From: Cladophialophora immunda
Lineage: Eukaryota > Ascomycota > Eurotiomycetes > Chaetothyriales > Herpotrichiellaceae
DNA length: 64,000 nt
NCBI RefSeq assembly: GCF_000835495.1
Contig: NW_015622541.1
Span: 1,302,001 to 1,366,000 of the forward strand
Direction: 5' to 3'
The translations under genes were made by a program, and so were the position numbers. The notes under the pieces are model-generated. The model saw only the letters and a program-made list of their open reading frames with translations, was not told the DNA's origin and made no database searches. Below are positions 45,171-57,373 of this stretch, one piece after another (position 1 is the first letter of the stretch; every line of letters starts with the position of its first letter).

Positions 45171-45583
45171 GGTTAGCGACGGTGACAGTGGTCCCTGGAA
45201 GACAAGAAAGCCTACAAACCAAGCGTATTGAATGGTAATAGGGGCTTATTTGCAAAGGAACACACGGATGTTATAGGAACACACGGATGTTATACATGCT
45301 AGTTCCAAGACATATGCCAGTCACTCAAATTCCAAGGACTTCCAGAGGGGAAGAACTCCCAATACGAACATCGGTACATGCAAATGTCGCAAAACAAGAT
45401 AATAGCCAACCCCCAATCCGAAATGACTTTTTCAAAGGCACACACTTCCTTGTCTTCTCTGCACCCCACCTGACCGACAAAGTGATGCACTTGCCCGCTT
45501 TGCTCTTCAAGAACCTCCAGTCAGCCTTCTGCTCACTTATCGCCATCCCTCGAACTCAATTCAATATACTTCGACCGCTCGGA
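45171..45583. other. Convergent 3' spacer
   Basis: 413 bp between the stops of the regulator and the membrane-protein gene. A 20-bp stretch (GGAACACACGGATGTTATAC-like) is duplicated in tandem near 45256-45295. No gene seen. Confidence 0.5.
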
Positions 45584-46940
45584 CTACGCACCCCCATTGT
45601 AACCCATCAGCTGTCCATGCTCAGACCCGTAACCCATATCATACCCTTGCTGGTACTGTATCGGCTCATACTTCGCCCCTCCTCTATTCCCACCACGCCG
45701 TTTCTTGTCGGGATTATGACCCTGGCCGGTGAACAGCAGATAGAACGCCCGAAAGACACCCTGCACGATGTCAGTCAGGTTCATGGCGTCAAAGACCGCC
45801 CTCCAGACTGGCATTCGGGGCCCGTCAGAACGGTATTCGCGGGAGCGGTAGGCCCAATGGAAGAGGAGCGAGAAGAGGAGGGACTCCAGGGCGCAGAGCA
45901 TCATCGGAATGCCGTAGAAGATGTCATCGTAGGTGTAGGTGGCCGAAGGCGTGAAGACTCTGGAGTTCAGGAAGCCGAAGAGGATCTAGTCCGTTCGTAC
46001 ATGTCAGGTCTGCCGTCCTGGCTTTCGATAAGCTACTCACTTCTTGGAGGAAGAGAAAAATGACAATTCCCTTGAGAGAGATGAGTTTGCCCAGCGCGTG
46101 GTGCTCGGGAACCATCTCCTTCTTGAGACGCTTGTAGAATCGAATCACCGCTTGGATGGCGCCTCCGATGATGAAGATGTCGATGAGCAGGAGCTGCACG
46201 CGTCATTTTGTTAGCACAATGAGAGACCTGGAACTGGAATAGATAGTCAAGACAGACCCAGATATGTGCGTAACGAGGGCTCAAAGAATTACTGCAGAAT
46301 CTGTCTGCTGCTTGAGTTACGATCTCGACAATGGCTGCGATCGTTTTCGTGAGAGGAAACTGCATGGCTTGGAGGTATATGTACTTTTTGGGAGGGAAAT
46401 GTCAGCCATGTCTCACGCATCGGAAGAAAACTTTGTCCAAAAACCCACGTTGTACCATTGTAAACTTCCTCCAGGTCGCGTATTGCCCTTTTTGTCTTTT
46501 GCCGGAAGGTTGAAGAAATAAGTTGATCTCTCAGCCTCATTTGGACAAACGTATTCGAGGTACAGAAGAAACAGTGCTGCAACACAGAACGCCTCATACA
46601 CTTCGATGAGAGGTTTGATGTAAATCGAGGCGGAGTAGAACAGTACCGACAGCAAACAGACGATGGAGAAGATGACGGGCATAGCAATAATGCGCACATT
46701 CTGCCGTTGTTCTCTCGGTCGAGTGTATCGATGCAGGTGCTTCCAAATAAGGAGGAGGGCACTCATCGTGGTGAGACCCAGCGCTCCTGCGATGATGTAT
46801 ATCATGAGCCATTGAAACGTGATTCCAATGGAGAGAGGTTCGCCTTTGTCGTGGGCCTCGGGATGGGCGCAGGTGAAGTTAGAGTCGTCCGATCCTCCAA
46901 AAAGCCCGCGGACTTGGAGAAGGTGAGCCATGATTGACAT
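45584..46940 (-). CDS. Ost-alpha/TMEM184 family (DUF300) membrane protein
   Basis: 390 residues in four exons: 46940-46449, 46383-46258, 46193-46041 and 45985-45584. Seven membrane segments can be picked out. The family hallmark RIIAMPVIFSIVCLLSVLF and LIEVYEAFCVAALFLLYLEY is present, followed by PGGSLQW and a cytoplasmic tail rich in Gly, Gln and Tyr. Fungal members are associated with vacuolar or endomembrane functions; the animal Ost-alpha exports organic solutes with a partner subunit. The substrate here is unknown. The start offers two ATGs three codons apart; the first is used. Splice phases are all zero, which supports the model. Confidence 0.87.
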
Positions 46941-48162
46941 AGTCGTAGTCTAGAAGTCCGTGGTAATGAAAAATCGAGGACCTTTCGCCGAAAGGACAAG
47001 TAGCGCCGACGAGGCGATGAAGCGGCTTCCTGAGGAAGCAGGAAAAGCAGCGCCGTATCGTGTATCTGATTCTGAGTGGCACCAATGACTTGATAAAGAA
47101 TGAATCTCTTGTCTGAGTCAATGAGACGGGGGTAATGAGATGGGAGTTTTGACAAGTGAATATTCACTCAGAAAACCTGCCCGTCTCGTTTTATGTACGC
47201 TTCTGATCGCTCTGAGGCATTGCAAAGATGCAGGTTACAAACTCGAACTGTCTCAGCTCTTGGTGTTGATCAGGCGGCCTGCCGCTTCAATCAGTCCGTG
47301 GTAGACTTCGAAAAGTCAATTTTGAAACTTGACCAAATCCTTCTTTTGAGTGCTCGGAGATCTAAAAATGACGAAACAACAACATGGAAGGGGCCATGTC
47401 CCATTTCGTGCAAGGGACAAGTGCTATATTCGCTCCCTTCTCCGCAAATAGAAGTCGTCCGGGTAGATCTCCATCGGTTCAATTGTGGACAGTCACACGA
47501 GCGCGAGTTAAATCCAAAACAACCAGGCCTCCATTCGGTTTAAGAGAAGATCAAGGACTCAAGGAGTGGCTATGTGAGGCTGAGAGCGATATCATTGGGG
47601 AGTAGCACTTACCTCTTATGGCTTGTATTGACATGTAGTATCAAGGCTGCTGTCGCTGATGTTGCCACAAATTGACAAGGGTGGTGGGATGTGGATGCCT
47701 GAGTGCCTGGTACGACTCTCGCTAGTACTACACCTCGTCGCCCAAGTTACTCCAAACGGACAAGCGCGTCTCCATAAGCGGACAACATCAAGCAATGGGA
47801 TTTCGGGATGTGCGCCTCGTGCCTCCACTCTAACCATCTAATTCGACCATCTGGATATGAAACAGCAAAAAGTTCCAATGTCTGGACAGGTTGGACATGT
47901 AGTGGCTCAGCGCGTTGGTGATGCAATACCAGTGCCTGTCATTGTGTACACGGTCTCTGGAAGCAGCGGTCCCCCGGATATTGCAGGGTGATCATTCCAC
48001 AATAAGGAAATCGCAGATGGTGATGAGAAACATATAAACATCACTCGAAGCTCGTGACTGTTGTTTGTTCTAACTGTCCGCACGCCTCCTCTTCGCAACC
48101 TGGATAAATCTTAAAATATCCCACTTTCTCACAAATCAACACCAACACTTTTGGAAACAGCC
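46941..48162. other. Divergent intergenic region
   Basis: About 1.2 kb between head-to-head genes. It should contain both promoters. No frame in it resembles a known protein. Confidence 0.45.
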
Positions 48163-48541
48163 ATGATTCACTTGGCCCGACATGCATATAAAAAATACAA
48201 AAAGCACAAGGAAAAAGAAATGGATCGAGGCCGTGAACCACTTGCTGCGGATCGAGTATACCCTCCCGGAGACCAAGACATCTCGCAAAACGCGTCCCAT
48301 TCCCATGGATCGACAAACAGCAACAGTATAGCCGAAGGTACGACACTAGTATATGGGTAGATCTTAGCGACGACTAACGAATAAGGCAGGGCAAGGAGCA
48401 ACCCATCAACCTGAAAATTACGTTGCCGAGCTTGAGCAAAGAGGAAAATGGATTTTCATACCAGAGGGAGCTGAAAATGAGCAAAATCAGACCGGTTCTG
48501 TGAGAAGGGATATGACCGACAAACCTGTAGAGCTGGGATAA
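48163..48541 (+). CDS. Small two-exon hypothetical protein (108 residues)
   Basis: Exons 48163-48337 and 48390-48541 join in frame across a 52-nt GT..AG intron that has a CTAAC branch sequence 15 nt before the acceptor, good evidence for a real gene despite its size. The product is hydrophilic: a Lys-rich start (ARHAYKKYKKHKEKEMDRGR), a Ser/Asn-rich centre, and an acidic Gln/Glu-rich end finishing PVELG. No signal peptide or membrane segment. I do not recognise a family. It is probably a lineage-restricted small protein. Confidence 0.55.
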
Positions 48542-49323
48542 AAGGAAGAAAAGATGCTTTCGGGTTTTCTCAAGGTGGAAAATTGGACGTGGAGACTTGG
48601 AGGTAGAGCGAGAATTTTTCTCATCGCCACCATCATCACCATCATCAGCTTGGTCTTTATCATTGGTACAATTGTTGCGATGGAAGATAACCCACTGCAA
48701 TCTACAAGATATTGCCACGGTTGTTGCAGTGGAAGTTGCGATTCTTGCAATACCTCTTGGACCTCTCATCAGTGCACTTTTAAGCGAGTAGTTGAAAGAT
48801 TCTTGTGTTGGAAAGCAGTGTGTATGGTCTAGATGCAAATGATGTGATGAGCGACGGATATAGTTCACAGCAAAATTCCACATCGCTGTACACTTCCTAG
48901 ATTCGATTCATATCTCCTGTTGGGGCCAGGACCCATCATCTAGGTCTAGACCCACGGCGCCGCCGACGAAGTCTACACAGAAAAGTCAGCCTCGTTAGCT
49001 CGTGGAGCCTCGTCTAGACGCTCGGAGATCCCAAAGGCCTAGGTTTGCGCCTGAAAACCTATAAGTGCGGCTGAACATGAGGTAGGCACAACGAGAGTGC
49101 CGTGGTCTGGAAAACCCCTACCAATTGTGTATATAAACTCCCCCAGATACTCAATATCTGGTATGTATGCCTGGGAAGTGGTTGGATTGTCTCCGTTTAA
49201 CTAGCTGTAGATATATTCTAAACAGGGATTAGAATTATGCTCAAGAGTGGATAGATGGAATGAAAAAGACATCTATCTTAACTACACTACTTATCTCGCT
49301 TTGGGCGAAATCGTGACAGAAAT
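48542..49323. other. Intergenic, nothing recognised
   Basis: About 0.8 kb between the small gene and the TPR fragment. A plus-strand frame (48554-48832) has one hydrophobic segment and many Cys but no splice support. Confidence 0.4.
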
Positions 49324-49790
49324 TTAAGTTTGGAATGCGGTGGTGGATGTGACACCACAGGCATTGGCGATGGCTTCGAGGTAAGCAAGAAGCCTTTCGG
49401 ACGACAATGTATCGGGATGATCCGCCCCAAGCTTACTCTTCCGCAGTGCCACTACCTCCTCTGTCAGCGACAATGCCTCTACTCGTCGTCCGGCTTGACT
49501 ATATTGAATTGCCAGATTGTGCATCGACCTCAACGTGTCAGGATGATCCGCCCCGAGCTTACTCTTATATAGTACCGCCACCTCCTCCATCAGCGATAGT
49601 GCCTCTTCTTGTCGTCCGGCCTCGCTATACCGAATCGCTAGATTATGCATCGATCTCAACATGTCAGGATGATCCGGCCTGAGCTTGCTCTTATGTAGTG
49701 CCACCACCTCCTCTACCAGTTGTAGTGCCTCTTCTCGTCTTCCGACCTCACCGTACCAAATCGCCAGGCTCACTGTTGATCAAGGTGAGT
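49324..49790 (-). pseudogene. C-terminal TPR (kinesin-light-chain-like) fragment
   Basis: Three consecutive 42-residue repeats of the form NLAIRYSEAGRQEEALSLMEE...HPDTLRSM are visible, then a short tail to a stop. Such repeats end fungal NB-ARC or NACHT NLR-like proteins. The reading frame falls apart just above 49773, exactly where RIP-damaged DNA begins, so the nucleotide-binding and effector parts are gone. I call it the surviving end of a larger TPR protein broken by a transposon insertion. Membership in the NLR class is inferred. Confidence 0.65.
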
Positions 49791-52045
49791 CTGAGATGCT
49801 CCGGGCTCGCGAAGCGAGTCCTGAACGGGGTGATCCGACGCTGCATCTTGGCCTTATAGCGATTCTATGCGTCCTGCAGATTCGCGCGGGCACGCCTCGT
49901 GGCTTAGCGGAGCATCGGCCGTACGCTGCGGAGGATCACGTCTAGCGCTGCAATTGAAGTGGCGTTGGTACCGGCTGTCGAGATCTGGTCGGTTTCCATC
50001 TTAGCTATACGCCGACAAATTTTGCGGAGCAGAAGACTAGAGAGATCTATGGTCTGACAGTCTACCGCCTACGCCAGTAGCCGAGATTGGAGGAGACACA
50101 TAATTACCTTATATAGTGCCCGGCCTACTATAGGATTAGCCGCTTCCTCGAGATAACGCAGCATCCTTACCCTTAACAGCAGCTAAAATAGTGATCTCCT
50201 CCAGGGGACAAGAGCATCCTTAAATCGAACCTCATCCCTAATGCGTTTAGGAATCGATCGCACCGTAACGGGCCGTCCTAATCCTTCTAGTATCGTAATA
50301 AGGAGCCTAGTGATTAAGGCTAAGTTAGCGGTGTCTCGCGGTTCGAACGCGCCTAATCTCGCCTTTCTCGTTACCGCGCCAAATTTTTTAATGTTCTCTA
50401 TACTAGCTCTTTTAAGAAATTTAGAGAGATACTATTAAAAGCTTTTATCCGCGAAGACGTCCGTAGGGATAGCTACCACTAAGGTAGGAAAATTCTACCG
50501 TAGTACATTTATACATTAGAGGACTCTCTCTACCTAAGCGGATAATTCCACCGCCTTAAATACGATATAACCTACCTAATCGCTGATAAGTTTTCAGTGA
50601 GATATTCGCGTATAGGGATGAGCGGTAGATCTCACCCAACACCATTACGCACTAATAACCCGGCATTTTGTTCGTCAATGTAGATGAGGAGGATTTCGCC
50701 CGTCCGTAATCGGCAAAACGTACGTTAAAGCTATAAGCTATTAAGATGTACTATAGTGTGGATGAAAAAGCCGTAGTCGAGAGAATTCTCGAGAAGTCTT
50801 AGCTCTTCTTAAAAGTGGTCTCCGACGGCCGTTCGTAGCTCGATATAGGCATCCTGAGTACGGCGAAGAAGGTCGCCGTTAATCTCGGGAAGGTCCTTAT
50901 CGACGTAACCCGGTAGATTAGGTGGGAGAACGATGTGGTTAGCCACTGAGCGAAGTAATCTAGTTTCGACAGTGGCTATATCTATGCGTAATCAGGAACT
51001 ACGCGTCGGAAAAGAGGCGGTAGGAGCCCTCAGTAAATTACGTCGATTAGGAGCCTCCATTAGTGATAGTAGTGATTAAGGTGCTCCTTGACCGCTATAG
51101 TACAATATTAGAAGCGATTTAAGTTATAATATACAATACTACATAGCCTTATTATCCGGGTGCACTTTATCCTTTTAGGGGGAAATGACTTCCCGCGCCT
51201 TTAGCGGTAGTGTCTCGGAAAAGTCGTAAATGGAAGGTATATTTAATATGTTTTCTATCCTAGACGAGATCTAACCCATTATTAGCTAGAGACATATAAT
51301 AACCCTAGAACTTCGAAAGTATATAGTAAATAACCGTTAGCGTATTTGAGAACCGGTGTGATAAGTTAAGTAGCTCCGCAGACCAGTGTTCCCGTATGCA
51401 CCTAAAGCTATTGATCGGATCCTAGGGTCTATGCCTCTTATGAAGCTATAAGGTGGCTGTTTTTAGTCATTGGGAGCTAACCATTTCGCAGGCAGTAAAC
51501 CAACAGAGAGGTAGGAGGCGTTAAAGGCTAATCATTAGTTGGTACTACCACACTACCGAGCGAAAGCGCCGCACGGTCTGTACCGTACCGGTCGAGGGGC
51601 TAGTCATAGTGGTTACCTTACGGTGACCGTTCTAGCGACCACCCTCAAAGGCCGGTATGTAAGCCCGGTACCAGGGCAGAAGAGAAGTTGACGTACTGTA
51701 GAATCGAAGAGCCTACTTGTTCGAGCTCCTCGATAATGCGGTGGTTAAGCGCCCACGATCCTAGGAAACTTGGGCGCTAGTGAGTAGGGGTGTTCTAATC
51801 ACATACGCTGGCTTATCCCGCAGCTCGTCTCCATATCATACACAATCGCTAACGCCTTTATTTTTGGTTTCTTTATCATCTATAGTGAAGGCGGTGTAGA
51901 ATGGGCCACCGTAGAGCTTAGTAAGCCAGGGCTACACTATCTTCGCCTTAGCATTATAAGTTTATATCGCTCATTATAAAGACTCCCGTTATGTTAACAA
52001 AAAAATCATCGGACCGTAGTTCAGTTCCACGACCGCAGTTTAGTT

Positions 52046-52430
52046 ATGTACCTCTTAGTCTATAACCATAGCTACGTTTTCTCTTTATTATACTTAAGGT
52101 TAGTCCTTATCGCGATTTTAAATCGACCTAACGAAGACAACAAACTTCTCCTTAATATTCCTGCTACAATACCATCAACTTCAGAACGTACTTCAAAAGA
52201 CTACTTAGGCTTTCATAAGGAGGAGTTCGAAAGAAGATCATAGATAGACGTCAAGACTACGTCCGCATTCAGACAGAAGGCAGAAGCACTACATTTACAG
52301 ACGCTATTAGGTCCCCAAACGCGATTTTAGACACTATCAACATTAGGCTTAGTAACTTGGAAACAAAAATAGAAGCTATATACGAATTACTAAAGAAGCT
52401 CGAATCACCGCGAATCCCTATAAGCTAGGA
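52046..52430 (+). pseudogene. Remnant encoding a coiled-coil segment, possibly gag-like
   Basis: With one frame change, the plus strand reads SERTSKDYLGFHKEEFERR and then a heptad-rich stretch (LSNLETKIEAIYELLKKLES). This could be the N-terminal part of a retrotransposon gag or a transposon-encoded accessory protein. The family is not recognised. Confidence 0.35.
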
Positions 52431-52875
52431 TAAGATAAGCCTATATAATCGTAGACCATAACGTCCTATCGAATCAACTTTAGGGAGAAGGAATGCCGCA
52501 CCTTCTCTAAAGATAAGAATAATATTGATAATGAAAGAAGAAAGAGAGGAATAACAGAGGGCTTTAGACTAGATTGATAATCTCTACGAAGAAACTAGGC
52601 CATAGTAAGCTAATATTAGGAGTCATGGAAAGCTCGACACTTATTCCCTTAGCCTCGAATGCTTTAAGCCTATTAGCGAGTCTTATTTTCGTCAACATTA
52701 TTTCTTCTGGTGTATAGTATATAAAAAGAGAACAGATGATGACGGAGTCTGTCCTAATAGTCCTCTTATTAGCAATCTCCAAGCTGTTCAGGTCTATCTC
52801 GCATGAGGGGTAAGACAAGCTTCTGAAGTAATATTAACGTTCTATAGCTAAGGACTTTTAGGACATACTTATGAC

Positions 52876-53725
52876 GGGTTGAACCCTGAAGGAGGCTCAG
52901 TTCGGAGGAACCAGCGCTAAGCCCAATAGTCACGTATAGCGGAGGAATAACATACCGTACGCAAGGGGTGGATAACGTATATAGAAGAGGGAGGTAAGGG
53001 AGGGAAGGTAAGATAATGGATACCCCTTATAGTGGAGCGTATAATATAAGGAGGGAAAGAGGGAGCGTTCTTCCTTCTTCCTTTCTCTCCTTAGATTTAT
53101 CCTCCTTATTACTAGGTTAGCTAGCTAGTTATAGAACTCTTTCTAAACCCTCACACTATATAAAGGAGTAAATAAAACGTTTAAGGCTATTTTATTAACT
53201 CTAGTATTAGTAGATACGTCGAATTCTATTATTATAGTATAGAAAAGCTATATTAGTACTTAAAGAGATACTATCTAATAATATATATAGCTATAATATC
53301 CTAAAATTAGCTTTAGTATAAAAATTAAGTAGCTTAAAAAGGATAACGCTCGCCTTTTCTATAAGTTATATTAGTAGTGTGAGGGTTTGGAAAGAGTTCT
53401 ATAACTAGCTAGCTAACCTAGTAATAAGGAGGACAAATCTAAGGAGAGAAAGGAAGAAGGAAGAACGCTCCCTCTCTCCCTCCTTATATCGTACGCTCCA
53501 CTATAAGGGGTACCCATTATCTTACCTTCTCTCCCTTATCTCCCTCTTCTATATACGCTATCTACCCCTTGCGTACGTTCTCCTTATATCTTATTTCCCT
53601 CCCTTACCTCCCTCTTCTATACACGCTATCCACCCCTTGCGTACGGTATGTTATTCCCCCGCCATACGTGACTGTTGGGCTTGGCGCTGGTTCCTCCGAA
53701 CCGAGCCTCCTTCAGGGTTCAACCC
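52876..53725. repeat. Long inverted repeat, arms about 280 and 350 bp
   Basis: The left arm (about 52876-53155) begins GGGTTGAACCCTGAAGGAGG. The right arm (about 53376-53725) is its reverse complement, ending CCTTCAGGGTTCAACCC. The arms match through GTGAGGGTTT / AAACCCTCAC at the centre and enclose about 220 bp. The right arm is longer because a segment of about 70 bp near 53505-53640 is duplicated in tandem. This may be a foldback/MITE element or two head-to-head LTRs. Confidence 0.75.
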
Positions 53726-54394
53726 ATCATAGATCGGAGCCTGGAAATTTCCTTTTATACCTAATCCTCATTAGTTTTCTTTTATAGACGGGAGTAAGTC
53801 TTCCTAGGTAGCGTACGCTTTCTAAAGCTCCATTATCGCCTCGTACCGCGATTTACTACTCTTAGTAAGTTTTACATAAATAGAGTTACCGTCGATCCTT
53901 AATCTATCCTCGGAGAGCCTATCCTCTAACGCCGCCTCTATCTACTCGTCTAGGTTTAGGCCCTTCTAACTTCTTTTCTCGTTCTTAATCCTTATAGTTA
54001 ATAACCCCTAAGTATCCTAAGATCTATACCTATACTAAGAATAGAAAGAAGAAATCGTACTAGGAGCTAGATTAGAGGACGTAAAAAGAGTTAATAAAGA
54101 TTAAGTTACTCGATAAAAAAGAGAGGGAATGTACGAAGAGGAGGGGGGAATCGACGATAGAGTAGGCAGAAACCTAACGAGACATTAGAAGGGATAGGGG
54201 GACTATTTCTAGGAACCCTCCCTCGCACCGGAGGCATAAGGGACGTCGTGCGAGGACCATTACGTTCATAAAAACCGGCTCGTTCTCGTAGGGTCGAGGA
54301 GCCGTAGTGCGTCTCTAGGGAACCCCCCTAGAGCCCCGTTTTAGGGCCCTCGTTAAAACTTAACAGTCTAGAGAAGGGACGACTTTTTAGGCCA

Positions 54395-54661
54395 CTACCC
54401 CGATGTAGTTAGCAAGGTGAGCTGGCCCAGCCGAGCCTGAGCCGACGTTAAGCCGGACGCGAGCCAGCCTGAGCAAAAGCGGCGCGAGGTCACGTGGGAT
54501 GGAAGGGAGACGAGCGTCGGGATTCGGTTAAGAAACAGCGACACCAGGCATGCCCATAGCACGCTGACAGTATTGATGACTAGCCCTGCCCGCCCGATGT
54601 TGAAATATCGGCGCTTTGGCAGGCTTTGTCTTCCGCGAACTAAAAGGCAGATGATTGGCAT
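54395..54661 (-). pseudogene. Internal fragment of an amino-acid/GABA-type permease
   Basis: The frame opens with ICLLVRGRQSLPKRRYFNIG and continues LVINTVSVLWACLVSLF, the loop and helix near the C-terminus of APC-family fungal permeases. Homology ends around residue 55; the rest of the frame is unlike a permease. It adjoins the RIP block. The piece of the protein that would follow is found at 32.4-32.6 kb. Confidence 0.6.
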
Positions 54662-55241
54662 AGAATTATAGATATTATATAAACCTCTATTAGTCTTAAA
54701 TCTATATAGTTAGAAGGTCTCGAAACTAACACGTTATAGAAGCTCTACCTTAGATAGGGGGTATTATTATAATATAATCTTAAGGCTCTTAAATTATATT
54801 AAATAGGAGAAATCTAGCTAGGTCGTAGCTAGGTTCTATAACTATTAGCTAAACCTTAATTTGGCGAAGTTGGGCTGAGCGCAATGGAGCATATCGCGAA
54901 CACTCCCAGCCTGATGCCCGTTCTTTCCTTGTTCCCATGCGCCCGTTCATCCCCTGTAGACGCCTCGCAGTACCTCGCAGCGCGTCAGTTGGAAGGAGCC
55001 AGCCATGTCGGCCACCCCGGCAATCTCATCCAGAAATGCCCGGGAGCAGGTCACTAAAGACGTTGTCAAACACGCGGTAGTCGAGACCAGAAGGAACAGG
55101 ATTGGAAGGGGAAAAAATGGCACATGTACAAATTTCGAGATGGATATGAACTGATTCATTGCAGTTCTGCAGCAAAGGGTCCAGGTCAAAATGACGGCTC
55201 CCAATCCTCTAAAGATCCAAGGCTGATGTCATTTTTCACCT
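54662..55241. other. Intergenic, AT-rich then normal composition
   Basis: The first 200 bp still look RIP-damaged; from about 54860 the composition is that of ordinary genic DNA. It holds the 3' flank of the exporter gene and no recognisable coding region. Confidence 0.45.
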
Positions 55242-57373
55242 CTAAGCATGATCCTGACCACTTTGATCTTGGTGGTGGTGGTAGTGCTTGGCGTGCAATT
55301 TCTCCACCGGTGCTTCCACACGGTATGTCATGACGGGTGTCAAATCTCCGATGAACAAAGTCATAATACAGGCGAGGAGACTGAACGGGGCCGCGATGAT
55401 GTAAACCACGCGGATGCTGTCGGCCGTGGCTTGCTTAAGCCCAGCTATGCCGGCGGCGATGACGGCCGGGGTGACTCCCGGGATTTGAGGCAGAACGCTC
55501 GTTTCTTTACCGACCAGGGCTTCGACGAACTGCGTGACCGACGACGGAGGCAAACCGGCCCCGAGGGCCGCCTTAGCAATGTAGGTCGGCACCTTCGAAT
55601 CAATCCTCGTGTCCACCGAGGCGGCGTAAATGGCCGTGAAGACGGTCGCGGCCACAGCGCGGGCCGACGTGGTCAGCGCCGTCGACGTCGCGATCAGATT
55701 GTGAGGCGAGCACAGTTGAACGGCGGCGACGATAAGCACCAACGGAGCCGCAAAACCGATGCCAGAGAGGCCGCCGAAAATGATCGAGTTGGTCGAATCA
55801 CCCGGTTGGAGGGTGGCGAGGGCAACGGTTCCGCCAGTGAGAATGAAGTAGCCCACAAAGAGTGGCCCTCGAATATCTCGGAGCTTGGAACTGACATATG
55901 CGTAGATGACGGTACACAACCCAGAAGCGATCCAGTACGGTTGCGATCGAACCACTTCAAGAAAAGGGTCGCTCTCGTAGATGGCGATGGTGCTAGATTG
56001 ACCGTCAGTCTTCTTGGGCTCCGATCAAAAAGGAGGGGCAGGGGCTGGGGGCAGGGACCGGGGCCCCCCTTACAGCACAGGATTAAAGACGAGATAGGCG
56101 AAGAGGATAATGACCTCGATGGAGATTAGTCCGAGACAGAGGGCAAAAGTTCTGCCATGGTTCTTTCCACCTCGGAACAGGTCATGATGTAAGATGCCGG
56201 TCGACGTTCCCTTCCACTCGTAAAGGCCAAACACGACGAGGGTGGCGAGACCCACGACCATCGTAGCCAGGGTCGGGGCGGCCGTCCATGAATACAACCC
56301 ACCGCCGAGGTTAAGCCCAGTCAGGAATAACACGAGGCCGGCCGTCAAGAGGAAAAACCCGGGAAGGTCCAGGCTTTTGATCTTTTGCCAGACGGTCAAA
56401 TGGTCGAAACGGGTATGTCTCTTTGGGGGTCGGTATCCAAAGAAGATACCAGCAGCCACTGCCGCCCAAAGACCAGCTTGAATCCACTGTACATGATAAG
56501 CAGGTGAAATTTGGACAACTCAGTGACTGGTAACCCACGTAGAAAGTACGCCAGCCCTGGTGAGGGTTGTTTCTGGTCATGGCCCCCATCGAGAGGGGTG
56601 CTGCTATGGACCCGAAAGCAGCGGCCACATTGACGATGGCCTGGGCGACTGTGTACACATGCAGCCAGCAGTCAGTCTTTGTGTCGTGTCGATTGCTTCG
56701 TTCGGGCTGGATGTGTTTGTCGTCAAGACGAGCTGGATGGGTACTCACTGGGCGTCCACTTGCGAGGCACAATCTCACTTGGGACGCAATATGTGATGGG
56801 CGTGGTTGCGAACCCAACTCCAATCAAGACTTGTGCGGCGATGACACGATAGATGTCTTTGGACCCGGGCGCAATACAGCAGCCGATAAAAGAAATCGAA
56901 ATCGCGCCGAGGAGGACGGTCTTGCGGGACTGGAAAGTATCTGACAGGGATGCGATGACGGGACAGAGGACGGCTTGGACGAGGGACAGAGAGGTGGGAA
57001 CCCACGTCGTGGCCGTCGTGTTTTTCAGGTCGGCCGAGATGAAGGACAGCTGGGAGGCAGCCAGGGTTACCGAAAACGCTCTGGCTAGACGTGGTCACCG
57101 GGCCTGACTTACCACCGACGGGGGACCCTGCAACGCTACGATTTGGACGAAGTTGAGCAAGAAGAAGGCCGCGAGTGCAATGTAAGTTCGCAGGTGCAGC
57201 TCCGGCTCCTCGTCGTTGTTGTCGTAGATGAGATTACCTTGGTCCGAAGCGTCATCGCCGTCGGCGGGGGTCATATGGGGTTCTTGTTTGGCCGTGGTCG
57301 GGTCGAGATGGGATTCGTGGTGAACGACCGTGGGTTCCTGTACCGCCATAGACTTTTCGTTCGGGAGAGACAT
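55242..57373 (-). CDS. MFS drug/metabolite exporter of the Tri12 (DHA2, 14-TM) type
   Basis: Proton-driven efflux pump, 611 residues in five exons: 57373-57113, 57049-56749, 56648-56539, 56486-56074 and 55992-55242, all phases consistent. After a charged N-terminal tail of about 60 residues come LNFVQIVALQGPP, TTWVPTSLSLVQAVL, SDTFQSRKTVLLG (loop 2-3) and CVPSEIVPRKWTP, followed by helices to a His-rich C-terminal tail (AKHYHHHQDQ). The pattern is that of fungal trichothecene-efflux-like transporters, a broad family that exports siderophores and secondary metabolites; the name says nothing about the cargo here. The start MSLPNEKSM was preferred over an ATG 35 codons upstream because the leader is not family-like. 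It is divergent from the monooxygenase gene 552 bp away. Confidence 0.88.

Larger units (their letters stand above)
49791..54390. mobile_element. RIP-degraded repeat block
   Basis: About 4.6 kb of AT-rich, TA-dense sequence without an intact gene. It is made of transposon remains too mutated to classify from sequence alone. Inside it are a coiled-coil-coding remnant (52046-52430) and a long inverted repeat (52876-53725). The edges coincide with truncated genes on both sides (TPR fragment, permease fragment). Confidence 0.6.

Noticed and set aside
48374..48883. 169-residue minus-strand frame
   Set aside because: Antisense to the spliced small gene and its flank, with a composition unlike a stable protein.
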